From assembly GCA_005656395.1 (NCBI GenBank), contig SRSI01000048.1, positions 682,001-746,000 of the forward strand: a stretch of DNA of 64,000 bases, given 5' to 3'. A program made the position numbers and the translations under genes. The notes under the pieces were generated by a model. It ran no database searches, had not been told where the DNA came from, and saw only the letters and a program-made list of their open reading frames with translations. Positions 11,206 through 22,211 of this stretch are shown here, in pieces. The stretch is from Strongyloides papillosus (taxonomy: Eukaryota; Nematoda; Chromadorea; Rhabditida; Strongyloididae). How positions within the stretch are numbered: the first letter of the stretch is position 1; every line of letters begins with the position of its first letter.

Positions 11206-11503
11206 AAAGGCATAAAAAAACGTCAGAAAGTGAGGATAGCAAAATAACAAAAATCTTTTCTCTTCTTCCACAAGTTCAAAAAGAGGATGACAAATTGATA
11301 AGAAATGTCACACGATTGGAAAATAAAATTGTTGAAGAGATACATATTCTAAATGATGAAAGAATGGGTAAGTTTATTTAAACGTTGGCATTATAAAAGT
11401 ATTTTTAGGTATCATTGACAGCGATTATGACAAAACAAGATTAGAGATATTGAATTCCAAAACAGTCAGCATATTGGAAAAGTTGGGAAAAAGAGGATTT
11501 TAA
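11206..11503 (+). CDS. 3' exons of an unrecognised coiled-coil gene (partial)
   Basis: Exon 11206-11367 follows a good acceptor (TTTTTTCCAG) and ends at G|GTAAGT. Exon 11409-11503 follows TATTTTTAG, keeps the frame and ends in TAA. Together they give about 85 charged residues with heptad-like spacing (LIRNVTRLENKIVEEI...LEILNSK...ILEKLGKRGF). The start is not visible; earlier exons may lie upstream, beyond the inverted repeat. A poly(A) signal-like AATAAA follows near 11680. Proximity to the transposase fragment suggests it may be the second gene of that transposon, but it could be a host gene. Confidence 0.4.
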
Positions 11504-11907
11504 AAATTGGGGAATGAACTGTAAATGTTGGAGGAAATATTAGGATAATTTAATGTTTTTAAATTAAAAATTTAGGAACAGTTGTAAAATAGTTTTATAT
11601 TTTTGAATATTTGTTATTATTATTACTTGTTTTTTTTGTAAATTTTGTTTGAATATGGGTGCAACTCTACGTTTATAAAAATAATAAACTATTTATTGTG
11701 GCGCTTGCTTAAGAAATAACTGAATATATAGAATTTAAAAAGACGGACTATAAAAATATATAAAAAATGGTATACAATTAATGTAACTTACCCTCTATAT
11801 CGAGAAGTAAAAATAAAATGACAACTAAATGTAACAATATATTAAATCTTAACCCTTATATACTAAAATATATGATGACATAAGATGATAACGCGTTTGA
11901 TTATTCA

Positions 11908-12746
11908 CTATAAATATACAATTTATTTTTTTAATGAAAAGCAATTACAAAATCACTTTCTGTTGTCGGCTATCGACATTTTATACATTGTACACATTAT
12001 TTGTCCCTAGATAATCTGTGTAAAATAGACGACCAAAATTAAATGCCATTCATCGTGTTAAAAAATATCTATCTTAAAACGATTTTAATTTTGGTAGTTG
12101 AATGATTTTTTTAAAATTATTGTCTCTTGTAAAAGAGATACTTGGAATTAATTAAATTATGAATTACTTTTGTAATTTTCTACATAAGTAAGAAAAATAT
12201 GAATAATTAATATTTAAGCTAACAATCAATTAATAATGAAATGATGATATAACAAATTTTAGCATTTCAAATATAAATTTGACTACTTTAAAATTGTTTC
12301 ATCAAGAGAATCAAAAATTTTAACATATTTTAAAATGACAATAAAAAAAATCGTTGAAAAAAGTTAAATATGATGATTAGAACATTAGTAATGTTTAGAA
12401 ATTTTTGTATTCAAAGTTTCTAAATGTTTACTACTATAGAAACATTCATTTAAGATATTTGAATACGACGAAAAATTCAAAGAAAAAATAGAAATACTCA
12501 AAAAATAATTGACTATGCAAATTATGAATATAATATAGTAAACGATGTATTTGATGAAGAAATAGTTAATATCACTAAAATGAAAACAATAATAGAATGA
12601 ATAGTAAATCAAAAAAGTTAAACTAATACAATCATCGAGTAAAAAATAAATATTAAATATTCTTTTATTTTCATAATTTAAATTTATATTTTAAATATCG
12701 TAGGAATAATTTACTTCCAATTTCCATTTCTGATACATATTTTTAA
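11908..12746 (+). repeat. Duplicated segment, copy B
   Basis: Partner of 7725-8538 (see copy A). Similarity stops at 12746. In copy A the membrane-protein gene continues, while in copy B about 1.6 kb of other sequence, including the Helitron fragment, lies between this segment and the next block homologous to copy A at 14343. Confidence 0.8.
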
Positions 12747-12978
12747 TATTTATTATGTATAGAAGTATAAAGCATATGAAATATACTCAATCTACAAATA
12801 ACACCTACGGAAATAAAGTATACTTAAAGAAGAAAGATCTTAGATTTGATGAACTTAAATATACTTTAATTTATAATTGTATATTATTGTTGTTACAAAA
12901 ACGTAGATTATCTTTGCATTGAGATTCTTTTCGGGAATCACCTTATGATAGCAAGAGTAATATTTAGTAATCAGACAT

Positions 12979-14049
12979 ATGCTCCATAATGACTGTCCAA
13001 AAATTAGAAAAAAGGAACCATGTTGGAGTGCCTCTAAAGATAAATGCACAAAAGATTTTCCGAAAGCATTTATCGAAAAAACTTATGTATGTCCAAAAAC
13101 AGGAAAAGTTTTTTACAAAAGAAGAAATAATATTCAAGAAAATATAACATTGGAAAATAAAAGAATAATTGATAATGGATTTGTGGTGTCATATAATGGG
13201 TTTCTATTAAAAATTTTCAACGCCCATATCAACGTTGAAATTGTAAACCAGGTATTGGCAGTTAACTATCTTTTCAAATACTTTGTTAAGGATGGAGAAA
13301 CTAACAAAGTTAACGTCGAACTTCTATTCAACGACGAAAAAAAAGACGAAATATCAGAAAATCAGAAAGTGCAATGTATTGGGCCTACTGATGCTATTTG
13401 GAAAATACTAGAATACCCAATTGTAGCCAATACAGTCACTGTTGAAGTTCTTTATATCCACGAAGAACCAAACAGTGAGGGAAAATATAAAATGCCGCTG
13501 TTACAAGAAGAGGGCGATTTCTTAAATGCGCCTGAATTGAATACTGATGCTGAAGCATTCAGACATCTTATCATTGCAAAAACAGTTGGAAAATCAAAGT
13601 TGATGGCATACTTTGATCTAATGGATGAAGAACATGGAAAAGATAATCTAAATAGCGATGTGTTGGATTTAACATATGAAAATATTCCAAAATTGTTTAA
13701 ATGGGACTCTCTCTATCCTTACGATATAGATATTCCACGTCGTAAAAGAGGAGCTTGGATAAGAAGAAAGCTAAAAAGAAAAGCCATTGGAAGAATAGTA
13801 GCAATCTCTCAAAGAAACAAAGAGTTATTTGCGATGAGAGCACTTTTAATCCACAAAGAAGGTGTTCAATCATTTAAAGATTTGCGAACTATTAATGGTA
13901 TTTTGTTCCCAACATATGATGCGGCTGCAAGGCATTTAAATTTAACTAAACAAGGAGTACTTGAATTAGAATACTTCAATGAATTACGGAAGATGTTAAC
14001 TCCTCGGGAATTCATAAATGCTCTTTTAAGAAAAAGAAATGGTATGTGA
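12979..14049 (+). pseudogene. Helitron Rep/helicase protein, central fragment
   Basis: A 356-codon frame matching the region of Helitron replicases between the Helitron-like N domain and the Pif1-type helicase. Landmarks in order are HMLHNDCPK, KCTKDFPKAF, YKRRNN, the block ending NAHINVEIVN, YLFKYF, a DAIWKILEYP-type segment, RRKRGA, GRIVAISQRNKELFAMRALL, SFKDLRTING and YDAAARHLNL. Neither the Rep HUH motif nor the helicase Walker motifs are present. The frame itself is clean, although the true protein is normally well over 1,000 residues. No TC...CTRR ends or 3' hairpin were seen near it. It interrupts copy B of the duplicated membrane-protein region. Confidence 0.8.
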
Positions 14050-14342
14050 AAGATGAAAAGAATGAGTACAATTCTAAAAATAGAATTGTATAACGATCTT
14101 TGGCCGTTAATTTGGGTATAAAAAGGAAATCAAAAATTTGAAAAATGAAGTTATTCCGGATGTATTCATATCACCTACGAATTGTTCCCGATCATAAATT
14201 ATTATTATAATTATTTTTATTGTTGTTTTTATGTAAATAAAATCTATAAATGATATTCTTGTTTTATCTACATTAATAATAATGAACAGCTACACTATGT
14301 AACCACAACGAATAAATAAAACTCAAGTCCACTAAGCAACGA

Positions 14343-14612
14343 GTGAAGTATTTCCAAGACCACTCAATAGATAACATATACTACCAGTGTTTGCTTGTAC
14401 AATCAGAAAATGGACATTTATTATTTGTAGATGATAATAACTATGTCCATCATTATTCACCTTCAAGAAAGTGTACTGAAGTTGTTGATGGTACAAAAAT
14501 AAAAAAATTATTTGTACACAACAAGGAAAATCATTATGAAAATTTCGTAGATTGGTTTCTAAATATAGTTCATTTTATTTCGAAAACTATCAAAATTGGA
14601 TGGTGGAGCTAC
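14343..14612 (+). pseudogene. Membrane (envelope-like) protein gene, copy B fragment
   Basis: Homologous to 9067-9330, with the same LLFVDDNNYVHHYSPSR and CTEVVDGTK blocks and an IGWWSY end. Here the frame is open through residues that are frameshifted in copy A. The match ends exactly where a TGTGATCC LTR starts at 14613, so the transmembrane part is cut off by that insertion. Confidence 0.6.
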
Positions 14613-14814
14613 TGTGATCCGACAGCTGTGTCGGATACGCCCCAAACCACATGTATATAAGAGGTGTTCTCTTATATACATGGGTATTCATGGTATTCTT
14701 TTTAATCTTCTTCTTACTATATAATAAAAGCTATATATATAATAGTCGTTTTATCTTATCTAAAAGCACGATTCTGGAGATCTCCACTTATCAGAGGGGA
14801 TCTCCAGGATTACA
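14613..14814 (+). repeat. 5' LTR (202 bp) of an internally deleted gypsy element
   Basis: Starts TGTGATCC and ends CAGGATTACA. It has a perfect stem-loop at 14617-14636 (ATCCGACA/TGTCGGAT, loop GCTG), a TATATAAG box near 14653, AATAAA near 14723, and a second stem (GGAGATC...GATCTCC) ending six or so bases before the 3' end. TGGAGGTTCCACC follows directly at 14815, in the position and with the TGG start of a tRNA primer-binding site. Confidence 0.7.
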
Positions 14815-15501
14815 TGGAGGTTCCACCTTTGTGGTAACTCTATTACTCCATGGTTCCCAATACATTAATAAATGACCTTTGTCTTAACCTTAAGGAAAAG
14901 AACTACTTTTCATTGCTTTCTTCTATCTTCTCTTACTTGATACTTTTTCGACAATTAACTTCCATATCTCTATAACTTAATAAGTACATTAACTATTTTT
15001 TTTTGCTATAACCGCCTTCTTTTTATACGCATACTAATCTATTTGTCACGTATCATCCTATATCTTAATTTTACATTTCCTATCTTTTTGACCTTTTTTT
15101 TAATTAGTATGCTTCATACATTACATATCTGACTGTTCAGACGGCCGGTGTCTTACCAGATTTTTCAGATACATGGCATTGAATAGGCTATTCATGGTGT
15201 CACCACGTTCTTTAGGATACTAATGTATAAAGAGATCTAGCCTAGCCTTTACGTTTAGCGGAAATAACACATTCCAACATTCTTCAAATGTTGATGTAAT
15301 CATTCGATTTAACTTTTAAATATAAATATACATGAGTTCTGAGAACCTAGAAGGTACCGTTGCTAGATCGTCTATTTGATTCCACATCTTGGAATTTTTC
15401 TTTTGTAAAAATTACATTGGAATACTTTTTTAACATTACATAAAATAAATCTAATTTACATTACTTTCTTACTTTTCATCATTCATTAATCTATATCCAC
15501 G

Positions 15502-15672
15502 ATGTTACGTCGTCTTTCTAAACGATCATCTCATAAGAAAACAGAAGACCCTAATCATCAGGCTTTTGTGGCTGCGTATACAGCCATGAAGCCACAATGG
15601 TTAGAAAAGCAGCGATCCAGTAACCATCTCTCTTCTGAGAAACAAGAACAGACAGATATAAGAACTACATAA
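15502..15672 (+). pseudogene. Truncated Gag start of the deleted gypsy element
   Basis: The first ATG after the long leader opens a 56-codon frame beginning MLRRLSKRSSHKK, with AFVAAYTAMKPQW further on. It then ends in TAA at the junction with a pol remnant. It is about 690 bp from the LTR, a normal leader length for gypsy gag. The rest of gag and most of pol are missing. Confidence 0.5.
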
Positions 15673-15673
15673 T

Positions 15674-15929
15674 AGGATATGACGTGGATATAAAGTATAT
15701 TAAAGGAAGTAACAACTTTGTTGCCGATTACCTAAGCAGAAACGTATTCAATAAAAAGCTTTCTTCAACTACTGATGAATACGTAAATGTTTTGCCCAAA
15801 AGCTCTAATTATCTTCAATTCCCTTTTATTCTAAAATATTTTTCGAAATATCTTAATGTTAAAGAAATAAATATATTTCAAATTTCAACTACCTTTTTTA
15901 TGTTTTTTATAGTATACTTCGGCGGATAA
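15674..15929 (+). pseudogene. RNase H C-terminal remnant of the deleted gypsy element
   Basis: Reads YDVDIKYIKGSNNFVADYLSRN, the conserved end of Ty3/gypsy RNase H (the ADYLSR box carries the last catalytic Asp), then about 60 non-conserved codons to a stop. Joined almost directly to the gag start, it marks an internal deletion of several kilobases. Confidence 0.7.
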
Positions 15930-16077
15930 TTTATCTGGTGTTTGTTTTTTATAATAAAAAATGAGATATACTGCCACCATTTGCTGTTTTAAATAAAAAG
16001 AATGTGACTTTTTAGTTTTTGTAATCTTATTTTTATTTTTGTAGACAGAAATCCTTAGAAATTTTAAAAAAATGTAA

Positions 16078-16307
16078 TGTAATGCAGAAAAGACATAAAT
16101 CATGAAAGAATACCAAAGCGATGCATCAGACATAGTCACTGTCTGGGAATGAAGATAGAAAACTATATAAGAAGCCATCTAATACACATTGATATTTTAT
16201 AATTGTTAATTTAGCATATCCTTCTCCTCAATAAACGTTTTCACCTTATCACCGCTACGCCTCTCCGAATCCAGGAGACCCCCAACCTGGGGGCTCCCAG
16301 GATTACA
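16078..16307 (+). repeat. Solo LTR (230 bp)
   Basis: Starts TGTAATGCAG and ends CAGGATTACA, flanked by GTAA at 16074-16077 and 16308-16311 (4-bp target-site duplication). It contains CTATATAAG near 16165 and AATAAA near 16231. A stem-loop of GGAG-ACCCCC/GGGGG-CTCC lies just before the 3' end, as in the other two LTRs of this window, although the sequences otherwise differ. Confidence 0.8.
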
Positions 16308-16687
16308 GTAAAATGTTTTAAAAATAGTTCTTTTTTTTAATATGCATTTGTGATATAAAAGTTAATATTTCAACATAAGAGTCTTTAACTATTAAAAAAA
16401 AGAACTAACCAACTCTAAAAGAAATCCGAAAATTTATTAAATTTTTAAACAGTTTTAGATGGAAAAATAAATATATAACAAAAAAATTTAATGAAATCAT
16501 TGTAGTAATTTTAAATATTAGTAACAAAAAACAAATAGCATTTGATTCTTGAGGTGTTAATATTTAAAAACAAATTTAATTAATAATGCTTTTACTTATA
16601 AATTAGTAAAAGCTTTATGTAATATATCTTTCTTTACATAATAATGTTTTAAAGCTCATAAAATTTGATAATATAATTTTATAATGT

Positions 16688-18270
16688 TTACATTTGAAAA
16701 GCATTCCAACTAATACCAATTAACCATCTTTTAAATTTTGTAAGGTAAGTTTCTGTATCAATCAACATCGAATCATTTACTTCATTTCTATATTCTAATA
16801 TTCCTGATCCAAAAGTTTCATTCATTATTAATGATCCTCTATTTAATTTGTAAAGTTTATTTTGATTATTAAACGATTTTTGTAAAATATTAAAACCTTT
16901 ATCCTCCATACACATATACCAATTAAAATGTTGTGTTGTATTTATTTGACTTTTTTCATTTGGATCAATTTTTATTGATGAATTATATAAACTGTAGGAA
17001 TAATTTTCTTCACAATTTATAACTAAAATATTATTCGTTCTATGGTTATTTAGCATATCACTTATACCACTAAAACATGTGCATAATTCAGACATTTGAA
17101 GTGATTCTAAACAGTAATTCAATTTTATTTTAAGTAATGTATCTTCTGCATTGTATCTTAACTCCTGAACATCACCAATTGTTAAAGCAATAAGAAGATT
17201 CATCAATAATACAACAGTAAAAACATTAAAAAGCATCAATAATACATGTACTAACCATTGTTTTCTTCCCAAAAAATCATTAGCATCCAATTCACCAATC
17301 ATCATTGAGGAGGTCTTAGCTAATGATGTCAATACAGCCATAAGAGGAACAGTACTATTAGATTCATCTTTAATATCCCATGGTTCTGTTCCAGTGTCTT
17401 TCATTATCAATTGGAAGGCAAAAGAAAATGCTAGATGTGTTGTGAAAAAGATAACTGATATTTTACAAAATGTTGTTAATATCTTTTTTATCATTAATAT
17501 ATAAACACCAAATGGTGATTTCCTCAAAATATAAAGGCAATTTATCCATGCGGATATAACTGAGATAATTGGAAGAAACCATGAGATAACTAATTTTGTT
17601 TCCTCATGATAGTCATCAAATGAAAATATATATTCGTGCCATACATACATTGCTGTTATGAGGTAAGTTAAAATGTTAAAAGTATATGATAGAATAAACC
17701 AAACTGTAAAACTTTCTTGTTCTGTTTGTTTTAACATAAATTTAAGGAACTAAAATGATAAATAAGGATTATTATTATCTTAAATGAACTCACCATGAAA
17801 AATAGGAAAAATATTAAAAAAATCGATACGAAAATGCTTCTAAAGTAATTTGGTTGTGTCGTCATAACAAATGAGTATAGAAGAAATAGAAAAATAAAAT
17901 ATATTAAACAATGGAAGGCATAAACCATACCACTATTTATTAATTTTTCATTGATAAAATTTAACACAAATGGATGTTTTATTAAACTCCATTCTCTAGA
18001 TTTAAGAAGTTTCTTCAAATTATGTCTATTTAAAATTTCCTCTTTACAATTAGGATTTCCAATATCTTTTTTGTAGTCAAAAAAGTATATTACATCTTCA
18101 CCACGTCGTTGCACTCTTGTTCTTGAATTTAAGAAATCTATCGATATACCATCAATGACCCTTTGTGGAGAAGGTGGTGGTGTAATGGAGGTACGATGTC
18201 TTGGGATTTTAGGATATTTTTCATGTTCTCCAAGAAAAGGTTGTTCTTCTTTCTCACGAAGATTATCCAT
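16688..18270 (-). CDS. TRPA-like cation channel lacking ankyrin repeats
   Basis: Two exons, 17794-18270 and 16688-17749, joined across a 44-bp intron (GTGAGT...TTTTAG) in phase 0, give 512 residues. The cytosolic N-terminus (about 100 residues) ends in the pre-S1 block LLKSREWSLIKHPFVL typical of TRPA. Six hydrophobic segments follow. The pore loop MMIGELDANDF precedes S6 and the NLLIALTIGDVQELR gate region, as in TRPA1/painless/pyrexia-type channels. TRPA proteins normally carry 8-17 ankyrin repeats; none is encoded here, and none was found in the 2.2 kb up to the next gene. Possible upstream exons cannot be excluded, because an AG acceptor lies 13 bases before the ATG and the frame is open to it. 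Equally, that AG could be the trans-splice site. Confidence 0.8.
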
Positions 18271-20519
18271 TACTTTTAGAAACCTAAAAAACTTTTAATA
18301 TTAATAAATTTAAAAAAAATATTTGAAAAAACTAAATAAAGATTTCAATATATAATCTATATATGGGAATGAGGGAAACAATAGATATCTAACTTTACAC
18401 CAACTATAAACTTTAATAATTTTGAAAAAGAAAACTATACTTTTATCTTACACTATCAAATAGATAGTTACCAAAACCTATTACAATCTACCCTCTTTCC
18501 TAAAAATTTCTAACTATCGACATAAAAGTGTATATCATGTAATTTGAAATCACAATAAAGAAAGAATAAAGCCATTTCCGTTATAAATTAAATACCAAAA
18601 TAAATGATATATTAATAACAAGTAAAATGAGAAATATATAGACACAAACAAATGGATAAAAGAAGCTATATATGTTTATTTGATAATGACAACCTATAGA
18701 ATAACCATCACAAAATAGTAATTATCTCATATACTTTTAGAATGAAAAAGTACAATAAATAAATTAATTTATAATTATTTTTTTATAAATTATTTTTATT
18801 TTAACTTATTGGAGAAAAGTTACATAAAATATATTGTCAATTGATGTTGGTTATTAAAAATTAGCTAGATACATCTTGACATGTATATATTATTTCCAAA
18901 AACTTGATAAATGTTGGTACTCCAAAGAAGTTATTAAAACTTAAAAGTCTATGCATTAAGGAGGCCAAAAATGGTAAAATATGAAGGGTGTATTCTAAGA
19001 TAAAAAGATAAATTAAAGTGGATGAAATAAATGAAAGCTTAAAAAGATTAAGATGGACAATTTTATTATCATCCTTAGATAAATTTATTAAATATCATAA
19101 ACCCCAAAGGATATAGCAAATATCTTTCCTATTTAACCTATATATAGAAATAAATATACTTAGTTTATTTAAAAATTTAACTTGATTTAATGCTCATACA
19201 TGGTCAGTAAACATTTTAATGTATAAATAAAAAGATATCAAATAATATAGTGTTTTTAAACCTTATCATAAAAAAAAATTTATACTTTAATCTATATTAC
19301 TAATAATGATAATGATTCATTATACATTGTAAACATATTCTTTTGCACATTGATTGTATTTTTATGATATTGATAATACAAAATAATTTTTCTACATTGC
19401 TAAAATATTGTATACAATTTATTATCAAAAGAATGAATGTACAATGACATGAAAATATAAAAAATAGGTAAGTGTATTGGGATCGATCACAAGAGGCCAG
19501 AAGGTGAATTGAGAATAGAATGGCAAAATCAATATCTATAGTTATTTATTAATGCCTTAAGATTAAAAATTCATCCTATAATTATAACATACATCATAAA
19601 AATCAATAAATAGTTAATTTTTAACAAATAAATAAAAAAGGATGTTCTTTAAATTTTATTATTTATTCAAGCTGACAATATATATTATTCATGACAACAT
19701 TCAAACCCATTCTTTGTTCTTGGGACAAACTGACAATTATCCTAATTATGTATGAAAATTATTTTTAATTTTCATAAATAATTGTTCATTACTAAATGAT
19801 TTTAAAAATAAATAGAATTAAATGTCATCGAAAGTACATTTTTTGCATGAGCTAAATGGGAAGAATAAAGTTAGAATATACTTTGAAACAAAAGTTGTCA
19901 ATTAATTTATAGAAAAAAAAGTTATTCATAATAATGAATATATAAATAAAGATTTCTATCCTTTAAAAAAAAGGGACGAAATTTGTAAAAATCAACTATC
20001 ATTTTACTAACATTTGATAGTAGAAATATTAAAAGTTTTTATGTTACAAGATTTATCTTGGTTATTTAAAATAACAACTAAAAATTGTAATATTATTCTC
20101 CGATTGTTCTCTCCCTCTATTCAATTAACATTTTATGTATCAAATGTTTTAGTATTCAAATATCATTTCTATCCCCCTCTATATCAATTATAACCTTCTC
20201 TCTTTTACTCATTTTTCTCTTTTCAAGTTCCATAAAATAATATAAATATAAATTGTATTACTATGAAAGGTAGTTTAATTTAAATAAAGTTTACACCATT
20301 TAAATTGAGATAATATATTCACTCCATAATAAATATCTCTCTATTGAAAATATTTTCAAAAATCTTTTACAATTGAATTTTGTAACAATTAAAATGTAAA
20401 CAAAACAGTTTTATTTGATATTGTAATATACTATTAAATAAAATAAGAAATAATTTTAAAATGATTTTTTTACATGAGATCATACATTAAAATAATTTAG
20501 TATTCTTATAATTAATTAT
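18271..20519. other. A+T-rich gap upstream of the TRPA-like gene
   Basis: No frame, RNA gene or repeat could be supported. It was checked for ankyrin-type coding on the minus strand without success. It presumably holds the promoter of the TRPA-like gene and the 3' region of the GPCR gene. Confidence 0.5.
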
Positions 20520-22211
20520 TTAAAATGATAATGAAGAATGAATATTCATTCCATCACCAGTATTGTTATTGTTATTAAATGACGGTGTTAGGAATGCAGT
20601 CTCGTTAATTGATAAACCTTCTTTTAATTGCTTTTCCTCACTTTTTTCATATCTATTATTTTTATTAATGTACAACGTACTATTCCTATCACCTTTAATT
20701 GGTTTAAATATTCCTTGTTTCATATTACAAGTAAAAATACCACATAGTGAATCTACAATTTGACATATCACCTCTTTTATGGCACTCTTAAATTGATCAT
20801 TTATGATACCATATAATAAAGGGTTTATTATAACCGATGTGACACCAATGAAATGTAAAGTTATATACCTAGAAAAATAAAAAAATTCACATTAAAATAA
20901 TTATTTAACTCCGATTTTTTTATATTTTCAATTAACTTACTGATTCTGAGAATATTTAATTAACCCTAAAACTGTTAATATATGGTATAAATTCATTGGA
21001 AACCATATTATTGCATAGACTAAGACTAATGCTGTCAATAACAAAATACTTCTCGTCAACTTTTTTTGCCTTTCATGTCTCCTATTAGCATCCATTGTCA
21101 TAGGGATGGACGCACGATGTTTAATTACAAAACCTATTTGTGTATATGAATAGATTAATATTATCAATGGAAGTAATACTTGAATAGCCAGAACTGTTAA
21201 TGTATATATTTGTTGTTTATAAATATAAAACCACCTTCCATTATCACTATCATCAGTCTTATTGTCATTTCCTTTAGACAATGATGATGGTATTATCGAG
21301 ACATCTGGATCTTCACCACATACATTTGGTGGTAAAGCGTTAGGACAAAGTTCAAGAGATAAATTTGTAAAAGCTCTACTTGATGGAAAAAATGCCTCAT
21401 CTGTGTATAATTTTATCATTGATAAATATGGTGTTGTAAGGATGACAGCAAATATCCAAATACTTACATATGATAAAATATGACATGATGTTTTCTGTGG
21501 CCTATAAAAAATATATGATATAAGATTTTTTTACGTAATTTATTATTAATTAATAATATTACGTGAAAAAACAAACATACCAAGAAATTGGTGAGTGAGT
21601 GAGAAAAAATCTATCAATTGCTATTAACACAAGTGTGAAACAAGATACGAACATATTTATTGCTTGAAACGAGGCAATCTAAAATAATAATAAAAAAATT
21701 GTTAATTCACATTCTTATTACAAATATTTTTTTTAATATCAAAACTTACAAATTTACAAGCTGTCTCATTGAAAGGGAAGTAAAAATTCATTGACTGGTA
21801 GATTGTGAATGGCGCAGAAACTGTACAAATAGTTAAGTCGGATATAGCTAAATTGATGATATAGAAGTTTCTAAGATTTCTTAACTTTTTTGTTGTCATA
21901 AATACAATAATTATAATTGAATTTGCTATGAATCCTATTGTACATGTAACTAAATATAGATATGGTAAAAATTTTATTCCACGCATCTCCCACATCATTG
22001 TATTCTAAATACAATAATATTTAATTAAATGAATTTAGAAAAAAAAAAGTTTACTTACAAAAATATTGTAGATATTTTGATATTCATTACATATCTCATC
22101 ATGTAAATTTGTTTCATTTCCATCAATTATATTATTAGCAATAGTACTTCTATCTGGATAATTAGTATTTAATATATCAAAACTTTTAACTACAGGAGTT
22201 GTATGTTCCAT
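20520..22211 (-). CDS. Class A GPCR, neuropeptide (NPY/RYamide-like) receptor
   Basis: Five exons read cleanly on the minus strand: 22059-22211, 21750-22004, 21581-21678, 20941-21501 and 20520-20868. All have GT...AG introns and matching phases (0, 0, 2, 2), for 471 residues. The N-terminus is extracellular with N-glycosylation sites (NET). TM1 has GFIANSI; TM2 has NLAISDL with the conserved Asp; TM3 ends AIDRFF (a DRY variant). TM4 has the conserved Trp, TM6 has IIWFPMNLYHIL, and TM7 has INPLLYG, the NPxxY motif. A Cys in FNETACKF pairs by family rule with one in the long second extracellular loop (PNVCGED). The tail is long, polar and Asn-rich. It resembles nematode NPR receptors; the ligand is not predictable. 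Confidence 0.85.

Noticed and set aside
20563..20763. Plus-strand 66-codon frame opposite the GPCR tail
   Set aside because: Antisense shadow of the GPCR terminal exon, which has consistent splice phase and NPxxY context.
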